Shown here: piece by piece, positions 1 through 8,468 of the stretch
Layout: each line of letters begins with the position of its first letter
Numbering within the stretch: the first letter of the stretch is position 1
DNA from: Speluncibacter jeojiensis
Lineage (GTDB): Bacteria > Actinomycetota > Actinomycetes > Mycobacteriales > Mycobacteriaceae
Assembly: GCF_029589495.1 (NCBI RefSeq)
Contig: NZ_JAAIVF010000001.1
Coordinates: 62,001-126,000 of the forward strand
Direction of reading: 5' to 3'
Length of the DNA: 64,000 nucleotides
The notes under the pieces: model-generated
What the model saw: the letters and a program-made list of their open reading frames with translations, nothing else
Told to the model about the DNA's origin: nothing
Databases searched by the model: none
Made by a program: the position numbers and the translations under genes

Positions 1-319
1 CGATCGTCCGCTCTGCCGGGGAGACCGCGATGAGCGCGGAGTTCGCCGGATCCGGCAGGGCCGGGAACAGCTCACGGGCCCGGTCGGCCGGGCTCGCACC
101 CAGCGCACCCAGGTAGACGGTGAAGCGCACACCGGTGCTCCGGGTGCCGTGCGTGAGCGCGTCGTCGAGGCGGGCCAGATCGACCGGATCGAACGGCAGA
201 TCACAGACCGGGTTGCCCGGCTGGACCACGCCGGAGATCCGTCCACTCGCGGTCACCACGCTGCCCACCGGCAGCGTCGAATCGTCGACCGGCGCGAAAG
301 TCAGTTCACCACTTGCCAC
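1..319 (-). CDS. DUF5130 family protein (Rv2468c-like), 3' end outside window
   Basis: This is the N-terminal 106 residues of a protein that runs off the left edge. It starts MASGELTFAP and continues with LARLDDAL and TGVRFTVYLG, which I recognise as the DUF5130 family, homologous to M. tuberculosis Rv2468c. These actinobacterial proteins are of unknown function; a TPM-like phosphatase fold has been suggested for relatives, which I cannot test here. I chose the GTG at 319 because MASG matches the usual family start. The start lies inside the 3' end of ctaJ, so the two genes overlap by 14 bases and are probably translationally coupled. The neighbour order CtaJ-DUF5130 supports the call. Confidence 0.75.
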   Translation of the reverse strand, partial: MASGELTFAPVDDSTLPVGSVVTASGRISGVVQPGNPVCDLPFDPVDLARLDDALTHGTRSTGVRFTVYLGALGASPADRARELFPALPDPANSALIAVSPAERTI

Positions 320-551
320 TTGCCACTCCTCCGATCACACTGTGGCCGGACTCGATGGCCGCGTGTCCACCATGTCCGCCGTGCGTCTGCTCGTCGACCG
401 CGGCCCACCAGATGGGCTCACGCGTCCACTTCTCGCCGAGCTTGTACCGCGCCTGCTTGGGGACTCGCGCGGTGAACGACAGCCCGGCGATCACCGCGGT
501 GATCGCGAGCGGGATCACGCCATAGATCAACACTGTCTCTGCGATGCTCAC
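306..551 (-). CDS. ctaJ: aa3-type cytochrome oxidase subunit CtaJ
   Basis: An 81-residue protein that begins MSIAETVLIYGVIPL, the characteristic start of CtaJ, the small accessory subunit of the actinobacterial cytochrome bcc-aa3 supercomplex. One transmembrane helix spans roughly residues 5-26. It is followed by a cytosolic tail with the YKLGEKW-REPIWW region typical of the family and a His/Gly-rich C-terminus. The role is structural, within complex IV in the plasma membrane. It overlaps the downstream DUF5130 gene, and the HNH nuclease gene lies upstream on the same strand after about 70 bases. The identity rests on recall of the family signature. Confidence 0.8.
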   Translation of the reverse strand: MSIAETVLIYGVIPLAITAVIAGLSFTARVPKQARYKLGEKWTREPIWWAAVDEQTHGGHGGHAAIESGHSVIGGVASGKW

Positions 552-624
552 GCCCGAGACGTTAGTCGAGAGCGATCACTTTGGGGTAGCTGGGGCGTCA
601 TTTCCTCGCGCTACGCCCTCCTCC

Positions 625-1221
625 CTATGCCGCACCCTCGCCCAGGTACTGCAGCCAGGTCGGGTCCGGCTCGCTTATCGAGGCCAGCAGCCGCCAGTGC
701 CTGCCCTTCGGCGGCACCAACGCGGCACCCAGCGTCCAGCCGAGTTCGCTGAGCAGACGGTCGGCCTTGCGGTGGTTGCACGGGGCGCAGCACGCGACGC
801 AGTTCTCCCAGGAGTGCTCGCCGCCGCGACTACGCGGGATCACGTGGTCGATGGTTTCGGCCTTGCCGCCGCAGTAGGCGCACCGAAAACGGTCGCGGTG
901 CATCAACGCCGTGCGCGTCATCGGGATACGGGCCCGGTACGGCACGTGGACGAACGTGCGCAGCCGGATCACCGAGGGCACCTGCACGACACAGTCCACC
1001 GAGCGGATCAAGGCACCCTCGGGATCCTCGTGGACGATCTCCGCCTTGTCACACACCAACAGCACCACCGCACGCCGCGCCGGCAAGGCCGTGAGCGGCT
1101 CATACGTTGAATTGAGCAGCAGGACACGGCGCGCGAGCCAGCGCGGCACGGGGCGGGTACCGACCGCCGCCAATGGCCGGCCGTCCGAGGTCGGGTGCGT
1201 GCGGTGTTGTCGATGCTTCAT
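625..1221 (-). CDS. HNH endonuclease family protein (Rv2469c-like)
   Basis: A 198-residue protein with a C-terminal HNH nuclease domain. Cys114-x2-Cys117 and Cys145-x2-Cys148 form the zinc knuckles around the His126 and Asn140 core of the HNH motif. The segment VLLLNSTYEPLTALPARRAV at about residues 33-52 is the signature of the widespread actinobacterial HNH protein typified by Rv2469c. Its substrate is unknown; a DNA nuclease role is inferred from the fold. A longer frame reaches 1308, but I chose the ATG at 1221 because the extra residues look non-coding and a GAGGCAGG purine run precedes the ATG. It is divergent from the mscS-like gene. Confidence 0.8.
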   Translation of the reverse strand: MKHRQHRTHPTSDGRPLAAVGTRPVPRWLARRVLLLNSTYEPLTALPARRAVVLLVCDKAEIVHEDPEGALIRSVDCVVQVPSVIRLRTFVHVPYRARIPMTRTALMHRDRFRCAYCGGKAETIDHVIPRSRGGEHSWENCVACCAPCNHRKADRLLSELGWTLGAALVPPKGRHWRLLASISEPDPTWLQYLGEGAA

Positions 1222-1428
1222 GAGGCCTGCCTCACACGCTGTGCTGCCGGTGCCCTGCTGCCTGCCAGACTGTCGCAACCCGAAGGCCAGTGGAACCGCC
1301 ACCACCATACGTGATGAACATCACCTCACCAGGGAAAGCGGTGCGCATGCGTCGAAAGCGCCGAAGTGTGCGCATGGCCGTGCGCAGTGCGGTCGGACAC
1401 CGCCGACGTCCTCCGCCAGACTCTGGTC

Positions 1429-2367
1429 GTGTCTGACCTAGCCTTCGAACTGACCGGCACCGGCCGAGACTGGTTGATCGACCGGCCGGTGCACATCGCC
1501 ATCTACGTCGCGCTCGCCGTGGCCGTGAGATTCCTGCTGCACCGCATGATCGACCGGATGACCAAGCCGCGCGCCAAGCGCGACAACGCGCGTGTGCCGA
1601 CGCCCGCACTGCTCAAGCCGCTGCGCGAAAAGGCACAGGATTCGATGCGGGACTCGACGCTGCGCGAGCGGCGCCGCCAGCGTGCCGGCACGATCGGTTC
1701 GGTACTCAAGTCCACGGTGTCCTTCGCCGTGCTGATCTGGCTGATCCTGCAGACCCTTGCGATACTCGGCATCAACGTGGCACCGTTCATCGCCTCGGCG
1801 GGCATCGTCGGCGTGGCGCTCGGATTCGGCGCCCAGAATCTCGTCCGCGACTTTCTGTCCGGCCTGTTCATGATGTTCGAGGACCAGTACGGCGTCGGTG
1901 ACATCATCGACATCGGCGAGGCGGTCGGGACCGTCGAGACCGTCGGCCTGCGGGTGACCACGGTCCGCGACAAGTTCGGCACCCTCTGGTACTGCCGCAA
2001 CGGCGAGATCTCGCGCGTGGGCAACTACAGCCAGGGCTACGCGATCGCCCTGTTGATGCTGCCGATCTCCTACACCTCCGACGTGGACCTCGCGTGCACC
2101 GTCGCCCTGGCGGCCGCGAACGCTGCGGTCGAGGAGGACGAACTCAGTCCGCACATTCTCGAGGCCCCCGAGATGCTGGGAGTGGACGACGTCAGCTCGG
2201 ACGCGGTTACCCTTCGCCTGACCGTCAAGGTCCGCCCCAACACCCAATGGTCGGTGCAGCGGGAACTGCACCGCCGCATCCTCAAGGCGTTCGACGACGA
2301 AGGGATCAGCGCCCCCTACCCGACCGGTCGTCCCTTCGGGGCGGCGGTGAGCGACGCCGCCCGATGA
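1429..2367 (+). CDS. MscS-family small-conductance mechanosensitive channel
   Basis: An inner-membrane channel of about 312 residues that opens on membrane tension and releases solutes on hypo-osmotic shock. Three hydrophobic segments are visible, near residues 21-41, 90-115 and 119-150. The last is the Gly/Ala-rich pore helix, followed by [24 protein letters not shown], the MscS beta-domain entry, and an alpha/beta cytoplasmic domain. A basic, cytosolic loop of about 40 residues separates the first two helices. I chose the GTG at 1429 because family members begin just before [12 protein letters not shown]; an in-frame ATG at 1366 would add 21 atypical residues. The stop codon lies just upstream of the globin gene. 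Confidence 0.85.
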   Translation: MSDLAFELTGTGRDWLIDRPVHIAIYVALAVAVRFLLHRMIDRMTKPRAKRDNARVPTPALLKPLREKAQDSMRDSTLRERRRQRAGTIGSVLKSTVSFAVLIWLILQTLAILGINVAPFIASAGIVGVALGFGAQNLVRDFLSGLFMMFEDQYGVGDIIDIGEAVGTVETVGLRVTTVRDKFGTLWYCRNGEISRVGNYSQGYAIALLMLPISYTSDVDLACTVALAAANAAVEEDELSPHILEAPEMLGVDDVSSDAVTLRLTVKVRPNTQWSVQRELHRRILKAFDDEGISAPYPTGRPFGAAVSDAAR

Positions 2368-2399
2368 TCCCCCGCTTCCGGGCGGGCAAGATGGGGCTC

Positions 2400-2795
2400 A
2401 TGAATCAACCGCAGCAGAGCTTCTACGACGCCGTGGGCGGCGCCGAGACCTTCCGCGCCCTCGTCGCGCGCTTCTACGAAGAGGTCGCCGCGGACGAAAT
2501 CGTGCGGCCGCTGTACCCGGAGGAGGACCTCGAGCCCGCCGAGCGCCGGATGCGGATGTTCCTCGAGCAGTACTGGGGCGGCCCGCGGACCTACACGGAG
2601 GAGCGGGGCCATCCCCGGCTGCGCATGCGGCACGCCTCGTTCAAGATCGGCCCGGTCGAGCGTGATGCCTGGCTGCGCTGCATGCACACCGCGATCGACT
2701 CGATCGACACGGCCACCCTCGACGACGGTCACCGCCGGGCGCTGGTGGAGTACATCGACACCGCGGCGGACTTCCTGGTGAACTCGGCCGACTGA
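2400..2795 (+). CDS. glbO: Truncated hemoglobin, group II (trHbO)
   Basis: A 131-residue group II truncated globin that binds heme and O2 and is associated with respiration and peroxide or NO chemistry. The sequence is close to M. tuberculosis GlbO: the SFYDAVGG start, [12 protein letters not shown], proximal His78 in LRMRH, and Trp91 (the invariant G8 Trp) in DAWLRCMH. I chose the ATG at 2400, which has a GGGG five bases upstream. In-frame ATGs at 2391 and 2364 would add 3 or 12 residues, and the 2364 start overlaps the stop of the mechanosensitive channel gene as ATGA. The two genes are therefore probably cotranscribed. Confidence 0.9.
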   Translation: MNQPQQSFYDAVGGAETFRALVARFYEEVAADEIVRPLYPEEDLEPAERRMRMFLEQYWGGPRTYTEERGHPRLRMRHASFKIGPVERDAWLRCMHTAIDSIDTATLDDGHRRALVEYIDTAADFLVNSAD

Positions 2796-2813
2796 CGCCG
2801 GAGCGCGGCCCGG

Positions 2814-4088
2814 CTACTCGGGCCGGCGCCGCGCCGCGACCGCGTGGACGAAGCCCAGCGCGGCGAGCACCCCGGCGGAGGCCACCACGACCAGGAATGC
2901 CATCGAACTGCCGGACGAGTCCGCGACCGCACCGGCGATGGGCGCACCGATGGCGTTGCCCGCGATGATCCCGCCGGACAGCAGCGTCATCTGCAGTCCG
3001 GCGCGTCCGGCCGGCGCGACCCGCGAACCGATCCCGAACAACGTGACGATGACCGGGCCGATCGCGCATCCGAGCAGGGCCAGCATGCCCGCGAGAACCC
3101 AGGCCCCCGAGGCCAGCGGCAGCAACGCGGCGAAGCCGACACTGCAGACGGCCGCGACGACCCAGCGCAACGACAGCGCGAAGCGGTCGGGTACCGCGGC
3201 CATCGCCAGCGACGCCAGCGCCGATCCGACCCCGAATCCGGCGTAGATGATGCCGCCGCTGCTGGGGCTGCCGTTGTCCGCGGCGTAGGCGATCACCGAC
3301 GTCGACAACGCGCCGAACAGTGAGCCGATCGTCAGCATGCCCAGCACCGGCAGCAGCCGCGCCGGCAGCAGGAACTCCCGCAGCCGCGCCCGCTTCACGC
3401 CGGAGCCGTGGTCGGCGTGCGCCGCCGCGGCGACGGTCGGGTGCAGCGCGAACAGTCCGCCGAACACCAGCATGATGAGCACACACGCGAGCAGCGGCGT
3501 CGACGGGAACAGCAGCGCCGAGAGCACACCGACCAGCGCGGGGCCGAACATGAACGTCAACTCGTCGGCCATCGACTCGTAGCTCAGCGCCGTGCCGAAC
3601 ACCCGCGCCCGGTGCGGCGGCGGGACCCGGTCCTCGACCAGCGCCGCCCACCGCACCCGCGCCAGCGGGCCCACCGGCGGAATGGTCGCGCCGACGACCG
3701 CGGCGGCGACGACCAGCAGCGGCAGCGGTGCGATCCCCGCGACGGACACGAATCCGAGCACCACCGCCGCATTGATGATCGCCAACACCAGTAGCAGTCG
3801 ACGCTGGCCGAAGCGGTCCGTGGCCGCGCCGGTGACCGCAGCACCCACGGCGGCGGCGAGGGCGTAGGCCCCGGCCGCAAGGCCGCCGTCGGCGAACGAG
3901 CCGCGCACGGTTGCCACGTAGGCGGTGATGCCGAGCGTGAGCATCGCGAACGGCAGCCGGGCCAGCAGCCCGACCGGGTAGAAGCTCCATCCGGCGGCGG
4001 CGGTCAGCGCCCGGAACGGGCGCACAGCGGTGCGCCGTTCCGTATCGGGGTCCGGGTCGGTCTCGGTATCGACGGCAGAGCTGATCAT
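2814..4088 (-). CDS. MFS transporter
   Basis: A polytopic membrane protein of 424 residues with about 12 hydrophobic segments. The cytoplasmic loop after helix 2 reads TDRFGQRR, the major facilitator loop motif, and a second half-repeat begins after the basic linker around GVKRARLREF. The substrate cannot be read from the sequence; a drug or metabolite efflux role is only a family expectation. The first 26 residues are acidic and soluble. I chose the ATG at 4088 (MISSAVDTETD) over a 25-residue upstream extension. The gene converges on glbO with an 18-base gap and is divergent from the type VII-like module. Confidence 0.8.
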   Translation of the reverse strand: MISSAVDTETDPDPDTERRTAVRPFRALTAAAGWSFYPVGLLARLPFAMLTLGITAYVATVRGSFADGGLAAGAYALAAAVGAAVTGAATDRFGQRRLLLVLAIINAAVVLGFVSVAGIAPLPLLVVAAAVVGATIPPVGPLARVRWAALVEDRVPPPHRARVFGTALSYESMADELTFMFGPALVGVLSALLFPSTPLLACVLIMLVFGGLFALHPTVAAAAHADHGSGVKRARLREFLLPARLLPVLGMLTIGSLFGALSTSVIAYAADNGSPSSGGIIYAGFGVGSALASLAMAAVPDRFALSLRWVVAAVCSVGFAALLPLASGAWVLAGMLALLGCAIGPVIVTLFGIGSRVAPAGRAGLQMTLLSGGIIAGNAIGAPIAGAVADSSGSSMAFLVVVASAGVLAALGFVHAVAARRRPE

Positions 4089-4366
4089 GGAAACCCATCG
4101 GGATTCTGGGGTCGCCGAAGCGGCCGTGCCGGGGCCCCGCCCGCCGTCGACACACCTTCCCAATGTCCGACCGTCATCGGGTCGGCATAACTGTTGACCG
4201 ATCGATCATACGGGCGTCGGACGGCGCGGACGGTGACGCTTCCGGTTTGACAACCTGCGCGCCCTACGCGATTCTCGCCTCGGGAGCGGCAGACCCAGTG
4301 CGGCAACGGCTCCCGACATACACGGGGTGGAGTGCTTGTCATCGCAATCGGGGAGGGTGGCGGGGT

Positions 4367-4555
4367 ATGGCGGGTTCCGCGACGGCCGCGGCACTGCACA
4401 AGTCTCCTCAGGTCTGCTTCGAGGCGATGCACGTGATGAGCGGTCGGTACCAGGAAATGGCGGACCTGCTCAGCGAGTCCGCAGATACGTACGAGTCGAC
4501 CAACGAGGCCGCCGCTGCGCGCCTCAAAGCAATGGGCGATCTGAACGGGGGGTGA
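4367..4555 (+). CDS. Short EspC-like (type VII secretion-associated) protein
   Basis: A 62-residue, mostly helical protein. Its C-terminal half, ADTYESTNEAAAARL, resembles the end of EspC-family ESX-associated proteins, which usually read YTATD-DANAAAL. It is shorter than usual (about 100 residues), so the first helix of the hairpin is largely missing, and the YxxxD secretion motif appears as YESTN. I chose the ATG at 4367, preceded by a GGGAGGGTGG run; the longer in-frame extension to 4163 shows no family resemblance. It lies seven bases upstream of the 790-aa gene and probably acts as its partner. The function is inferred from resemblance and position only. Confidence 0.55.
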   Translation: MAGSATAAALHKSPQVCFEAMHVMSGRYQEMADLLSESADTYESTNEAAAARLKAMGDLNGG

Positions 4556-4562
4556 GGAATAC

Positions 4563-6935
4563 ATGGGCGCTGTGACCCGGTCGCAGGTCGCGGGGTGGGA
4601 TGCCAACGCCTTGGCGGCGGTGGCGACGATGGTTGCACCGAGGGTGCAGCAGATCGACGATTCCGCGGACAAGATGCGTTCGAGCATCGACGGATTGCAC
4701 TGGTCCGGTACAGCGCGCGGCGCCGCAGACGATCGGGCCGATCGCGAGAATCAGCAGATGCGGAAGGTGGGCTCGGCATTCGATGACCTCGCGGCAGCGT
4801 GCATGGCGGGTGCCCGGGCGATGGAGCCGATGATCGCCGGCTTGACGAGAACGGCATCGAATCTCGAGAGCGACAACTTCGACGTGGCCGAGGATTGGAC
4901 CGTCACCGACAAGCACAACTACAGCGCAGCAATCGCAGCCTGCGGTGACAACGCACAGGCTCAGAACCCGGTTCGACAGTTGCAGAAGCAGCGCGGAGAC
5001 GAGGCTGCCACCAGCACGGTGTCGCTCAAGCGGTTGGCGGTCGCGCTCGGTACGGCAGATCAGAACTGTGCCGCCGCGATCAACGCGGCCAATGTCGAGA
5101 TCAGCTCGCTCACACCGGCCACAGCCGCACTCAACGGGACGATCGCAGGCAAGGACCTCGCCGACTTGAAGAGCGGCACGGCAACCGCTGACGAGTTGGC
5201 GCGCCTCCACGCGGCTGCCCAGTTGACCGATGAACAGAAAACCGACCTGGTCGGCGGTAAACCCGTCAACCTGACGCAGGGGCAGTTCGACTATCTGCGC
5301 CAGGTGATGCGCGCGCAGGACGGCATGAGCGTGCAGGACATCGACAAGATGACATCGGCGCTGCCGCAGGGCAATCAGGCCGACCTCGCCAACGCCATGC
5401 AACTGGTGTCGTCGCCGAACGTGCACACCGCGAGCGTGCTGACTGCCGGCGCAGTCCCGACGGTCGCCGACCACGGTGGCATGTCGCAACTACCGACCCC
5501 GGTACGCACGCTGCTCACCGACAATCCGGTATCCATGCACACGAACTGGACAGCAGCAGGGCCCTTCACCACGGCGGACGTATCGCGGGCCGGCGACTTC
5601 AAGGCGTTGACGAACATCATGGGGCGCGGCGACCAAAGCCTCGCCCAGGGGTCTGACGTGGACCGGGGGCTCTTGAAGCAGGGCGCGGAGATCGCCGGCG
5701 CGACCGGCCGCCCCAACGTCACGATGACGATGGAGGGGCGAGGCGTACACGACTCCGAGGTCGGCTCCCTCGCGGACAGGCTGCTCGGTGCGGGCGGGCA
5801 TGATGCGCAGGCTGTGCACGACTTCGTCACCGGGAGCAATATGGCGTCGACGGTTGACCATGGCGGCTCGTACAACGCGAGCGACCACGTACTGGAGGTG
5901 TTGCAGCACAAGTGGGATCCCGGACAGCACGGGGCGGCGAACATGTTCGCGTCGATCGGCGAGTCCGCGGGGCAGCCGCTCGATTCGTTCGCCAACAAGC
6001 AGGGCGGCGAGTCCGCGTCGGCGCTGGCCCAGATCATGGCGAGTCACTCGGCGACGCTGTCGCAGAACATGCCGAACCACGGGTACGACTCGCTCGGGCA
6101 GGTCAATCCCGAACTGACGCAGAGCCTCGCGAACTCGATGCGGCCCTATCTGGGGAACTTCGCCGGTGTCACCGACAACGACGGTGCACACATCCTCGCG
6201 AACCACACGGCGCAGCCATTCGACAACGTGACCGACCTGTCGCACTTGTTCAATGTGCTCGACTCGGATCCGAAGGCCGCCCGGATCATCAACGATGGTG
6301 GCCAGCAGTGGATCGACTTCCTGCAATATCAGGGCGGCGTGGATCCGTCTCATGTTGACTACGCATTCCGGGCAGGCCAGCTGAACCACGCGATGCAGCA
6401 GGGCATGACGGACCAGATCAGCCAACTCGACGCACGCGACCAGTGGGAACAGGTCAAGAGTTACAACAACCAGACCGCGTGGATCGACACCGCCGCAACG
6501 GCCGCTTGGCTGGCACCGACTCCAGCGGTCGGTGTGATGGCGGGTGTCACGGACATCTGGCTCAAGCAAGATCTCGTCGCGCCAGGCGACCCGCTGCATC
6601 CGGTCACGGCCGATCCGACACAGGCGGCGGTTTCCGCCGTGGGCAACGACTTCAAGATGGACTCGGTCCGGACGAACTTCGACCAAGCGCAGGGCCACCT
6701 GGACGCGCACCCGGATTCTGCCGCGAGGTTCGCCGGTTTCACCACAAACGGCCAGCTCGACTGGAGTCTCGTGAGTGAGAGTCACACTACAACCAACAAC
6801 TTCGTTCGCGATGTTGGTCAAATCCAAGATCTGAACACCGCGAACTTCAACACAATGTTCATAAATGGACTGACGAGCGAGAATATAATCGAGCATGACC
6901 AGGGTCCAAAGAATGCGGGACAGCAGCCAAAATGA
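4563..6935 (+). CDS. 790-aa WXG/LXG-like N-terminal protein, TPR-repeat-region type
   Basis: A large protein without a signal peptide. Residues 1-100 form two amphipathic helices around a Trp47-Ser48-Gly49 turn, as in WXG100/LXG secretion domains. A helical linker follows (about 100-190), then a long region built of TAD-, GQ- and D-rich helices that resembles proteins annotated in mycobacteria as TPR repeat region-containing. The C-terminal third contains a short hydrophobic stretch (about 640-660, AATAAWLAPTPAVGVMAGV) and an Asn/Thr-rich end. It is preceded by the short EspC-like gene and followed by two lipoprotein genes with ATGA overlap. I infer a type VII-exported or surface protein; no catalytic motif is recognisable. 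G+C falls sharply in the last 160 bases. Confidence 0.6.
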   Translation: MGAVTRSQVAGWDANALAAVATMVAPRVQQIDDSADKMRSSIDGLHWSGTARGAADDRADRENQQMRKVGSAFDDLAAACMAGARAMEPMIAGLTRTASNLESDNFDVAEDWTVTDKHNYSAAIAACGDNAQAQNPVRQLQKQRGDEAATSTVSLKRLAVALGTADQNCAAAINAANVEISSLTPATAALNGTIAGKDLADLKSGTATADELARLHAAAQLTDEQKTDLVGGKPVNLTQGQFDYLRQVMRAQDGMSVQDIDKMTSALPQGNQADLANAMQLVSSPNVHTASVLTAGAVPTVADHGGMSQLPTPVRTLLTDNPVSMHTNWTAAGPFTTADVSRAGDFKALTNIMGRGDQSLAQGSDVDRGLLKQGAEIAGATGRPNVTMTMEGRGVHDSEVGSLADRLLGAGGHDAQAVHDFVTGSNMASTVDHGGSYNASDHVLEVLQHKWDPGQHGAANMFASIGESAGQPLDSFANKQGGESASALAQIMASHSATLSQNMPNHGYDSLGQVNPELTQSLANSMRPYLGNFAGVTDNDGAHILANHTAQPFDNVTDLSHLFNVLDSDPKAARIINDGGQQWIDFLQYQGGVDPSHVDYAFRAGQLNHAMQQGMTDQISQLDARDQWEQVKSYNNQTAWIDTAATAAWLAPTPAVGVMAGVTDIWLKQDLVAPGDPLHPVTADPTQAAVSAVGNDFKMDSVRTNFDQAQGHLDAHPDSAARFAGFTTNGQLDWSLVSESHTTTNNFVRDVGQIQDLNTANFNTMFINGLTSENIIEHDQGPKNAGQQPK

Positions 6936-7594
6936 TCACCAAAGGACCTCGCCCAGCCATTCGCCTCGGAATCGCTATTACCGTATTCTCCAGCATCGCT
7001 GGATGTGGCAGTATCCACAATCAGCCCACCCAATCGGCACTCCCGCCATCCACCCCGCTGGCGCAACCCGGCGACGCTGACTTCACCATCCGATGGACGT
7101 CTCCTACACCGCAACTAATGACCCCTGACGGTACATTTATTCGCGCGTTTGAGGAATCCGAAACGATCGGCGAACTCGGCGGCGGCATCGGTTCTGTATA
7201 CCCCGGTTTCTCCACCGCGAATCGCGGTGCGATAAATCCGGGAATTTTCAACACCGATCTACAACTCGGTGCACCGACGGCATACTTCGGACTGGGGGGT
7301 GTCGACGACCTTCCTGATGGCAGCACGCGAGCCACCATCTGCTACTGGGATAGTGGAACACAGGACAAATGGAGCTTTCTCTATTACCACCGCGAGGGGA
7401 CGACACCCCAAACGAATCAATCCGGACCGGCTCGACGGCCGTCAGCCAATGTGTTCGGCGACTGGTATGCAACCAAGGAAGAAGCTGCCCCCCCGAATTC
7501 CGTTGCGGCCGAACAATGCCAGCACACCGCGCCAGTGAATCCTTCGAAGGCCGGGCAACCCTCGCCGCCGCCATCTCCTGGTTGGCCACGATGA
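6932..7594 (+). CDS. Putative lipoprotein A of a tandem pair
   Basis: A 220-residue protein with a lipoprotein signal: basic start, hydrophobic core and lipobox SIAG-Cys25. The mature part starts with a Pro/Thr linker and then a domain with TIRWTSP, GTFIRAFEESE, VYPGF, AINPGIF and VFGDWYATKEE, ending in a Pro-rich tail. I do not recognise the domain. It shares most of these blocks with the next gene, so the pair arose by tandem duplication. Its ATG overlaps the stop of the 790-aa gene (ATGA), and its own stop overlaps the next start the same way. Base composition is lower in G+C than flanking genes, which suggests acquisition. It is probably anchored outside the plasma membrane. Confidence 0.65.
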   Translation: MITKGPRPAIRLGIAITVFSSIAGCGSIHNQPTQSALPPSTPLAQPGDADFTIRWTSPTPQLMTPDGTFIRAFEESETIGELGGGIGSVYPGFSTANRGAINPGIFNTDLQLGAPTAYFGLGGVDDLPDGSTRATICYWDSGTQDKWSFLYYHREGTTPQTNQSGPARRPSANVFGDWYATKEEAAPPNSVAAEQCQHTAPVNPSKAGQPSPPPSPGWPR

Positions 7595-8256
7595 GCACAC
7601 GTACCTTCCCGAAGTGGTTCCGGCGCGGCGCCATCGCCGCATTGCTGCTGGCAGCGGCTGGATGTGGGAGTGATCACACCTCCACCCCTCCCACAGGTGA
7701 TATATCAACTCTGCACTCGACTGAGCCATTGAGCAATATCGACTACACAATCCGCTGGACGACACCCGCGGCGGAGCTCATGACATCGGACGGGACCTTC
7801 ATTCGCGCCTTCGAAGAATCTGAGATCGCCGGAACCGTTGGAGGTGGCGCCAGCGGCGTGTATCCAGGATTTGCCGGGGCGAATCACGGCGCAATCAATC
7901 CGGGAGTATTCCAGACAGATAGCAAGATGGGTTCGCCGGCGATGTACATCGGACTCGGGGGCCTGGCGGAGTTGCCGGATGGGGTTGTCCGGGCAACAGT
8001 CTGCTCTTGGTTCGGAGGAACGAGAAGCGACGTCAGCTACCTGTATTACACCCGTCGGGGTGCATCGCCACCGGCGGATCAGTCGGGTCCGGCACGTCGG
8101 CCTTCAGACAACGTGTTCGGCGATTGGTACGTGACCAAGGAAGAAACCGCCTCCCCGGACTCGGGGGCGACTGAGCAGTGCCGGCACACAGCACCTGTGG
8201 ACCCAGCAAAGTCCGGGCAACCGTCTCCCCCACCGTTCCCTGGCTGGCCGCAGTAG
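7591..8256 (+). CDS. Putative lipoprotein B of a tandem pair
   Basis: A 221-residue paralogue of the preceding lipoprotein. The signal is KWFRRGAIAALLLAAAG-Cys25. The mature domain repeats the same blocks: TIRWTTP, GTFIRAFEESE, GVYPGF, AINPGVF, GPARRPSDNVFGDWY and the Pro-rich end SPPPFPGWPQ. The first 60 residues differ from copy A while the C-terminal 60 are nearly identical, so divergence is uneven. Start and stop fit an ATGA overlap with copy A, so all three genes are likely one transcript with translational coupling. The domain function is unknown. It converges with the next minus-strand gene after 20 bases. Confidence 0.65.
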   Translation: MSTRTFPKWFRRGAIAALLLAAAGCGSDHTSTPPTGDISTLHSTEPLSNIDYTIRWTTPAAELMTSDGTFIRAFEESEIAGTVGGGASGVYPGFAGANHGAINPGVFQTDSKMGSPAMYIGLGGLAELPDGVVRATVCSWFGGTRSDVSYLYYTRRGASPPADQSGPARRPSDNVFGDWYVTKEETASPDSGATEQCRHTAPVDPAKSGQPSPPPFPGWPQ

Positions 8257-8276
8257 CTCGACGGCTCCGTCACCCC

Positions 8277-8468
8277 TCACCAGCCGGACTGCAGCCATCC
8301 CTGTGACCGACGCTGCCGGAAGTACTCGTCGTCCTCGTCGTCGTCGAATGCTGACACACGGGGCCGGACCGGATCGACCGGAGTCACCAGCTCACCATTC
8401 TCCTGCGGCACCCCGGTCTTCGGCGACAGCAGGGCCGCCATGACCTCCGGTGGAAGATCGGCGCTCAC
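8277..8468 (-). CDS. Small conserved hypothetical protein
   Basis: A 63-residue soluble protein starting MSADLPPEVMAALLSPK, with an acidic patch (FDDDEDDEYFRQRR) and an aromatic C-terminus GWLQSGW. I do not recognise a family. It is the last gene of the minus-strand run that includes gdh. Its ATG overlaps the stop of the preceding gene (ATGA), which supports it as a real, coupled gene rather than a chance frame. The C-terminal pattern suggests a small partner or adaptor protein, but that is only a guess. Confidence 0.55.
   Translation of the reverse strand: MSADLPPEVMAALLSPKTGVPQENGELVTPVDPVRPRVSAFDDDEDDEYFRQRRSQGWLQSGW

Noticed and set aside
4163..4366. N-terminal extension of the EspC-like protein
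   Set aside because: The extra 68 residues look non-coding, and a good ribosome site precedes the ATG at 4367.
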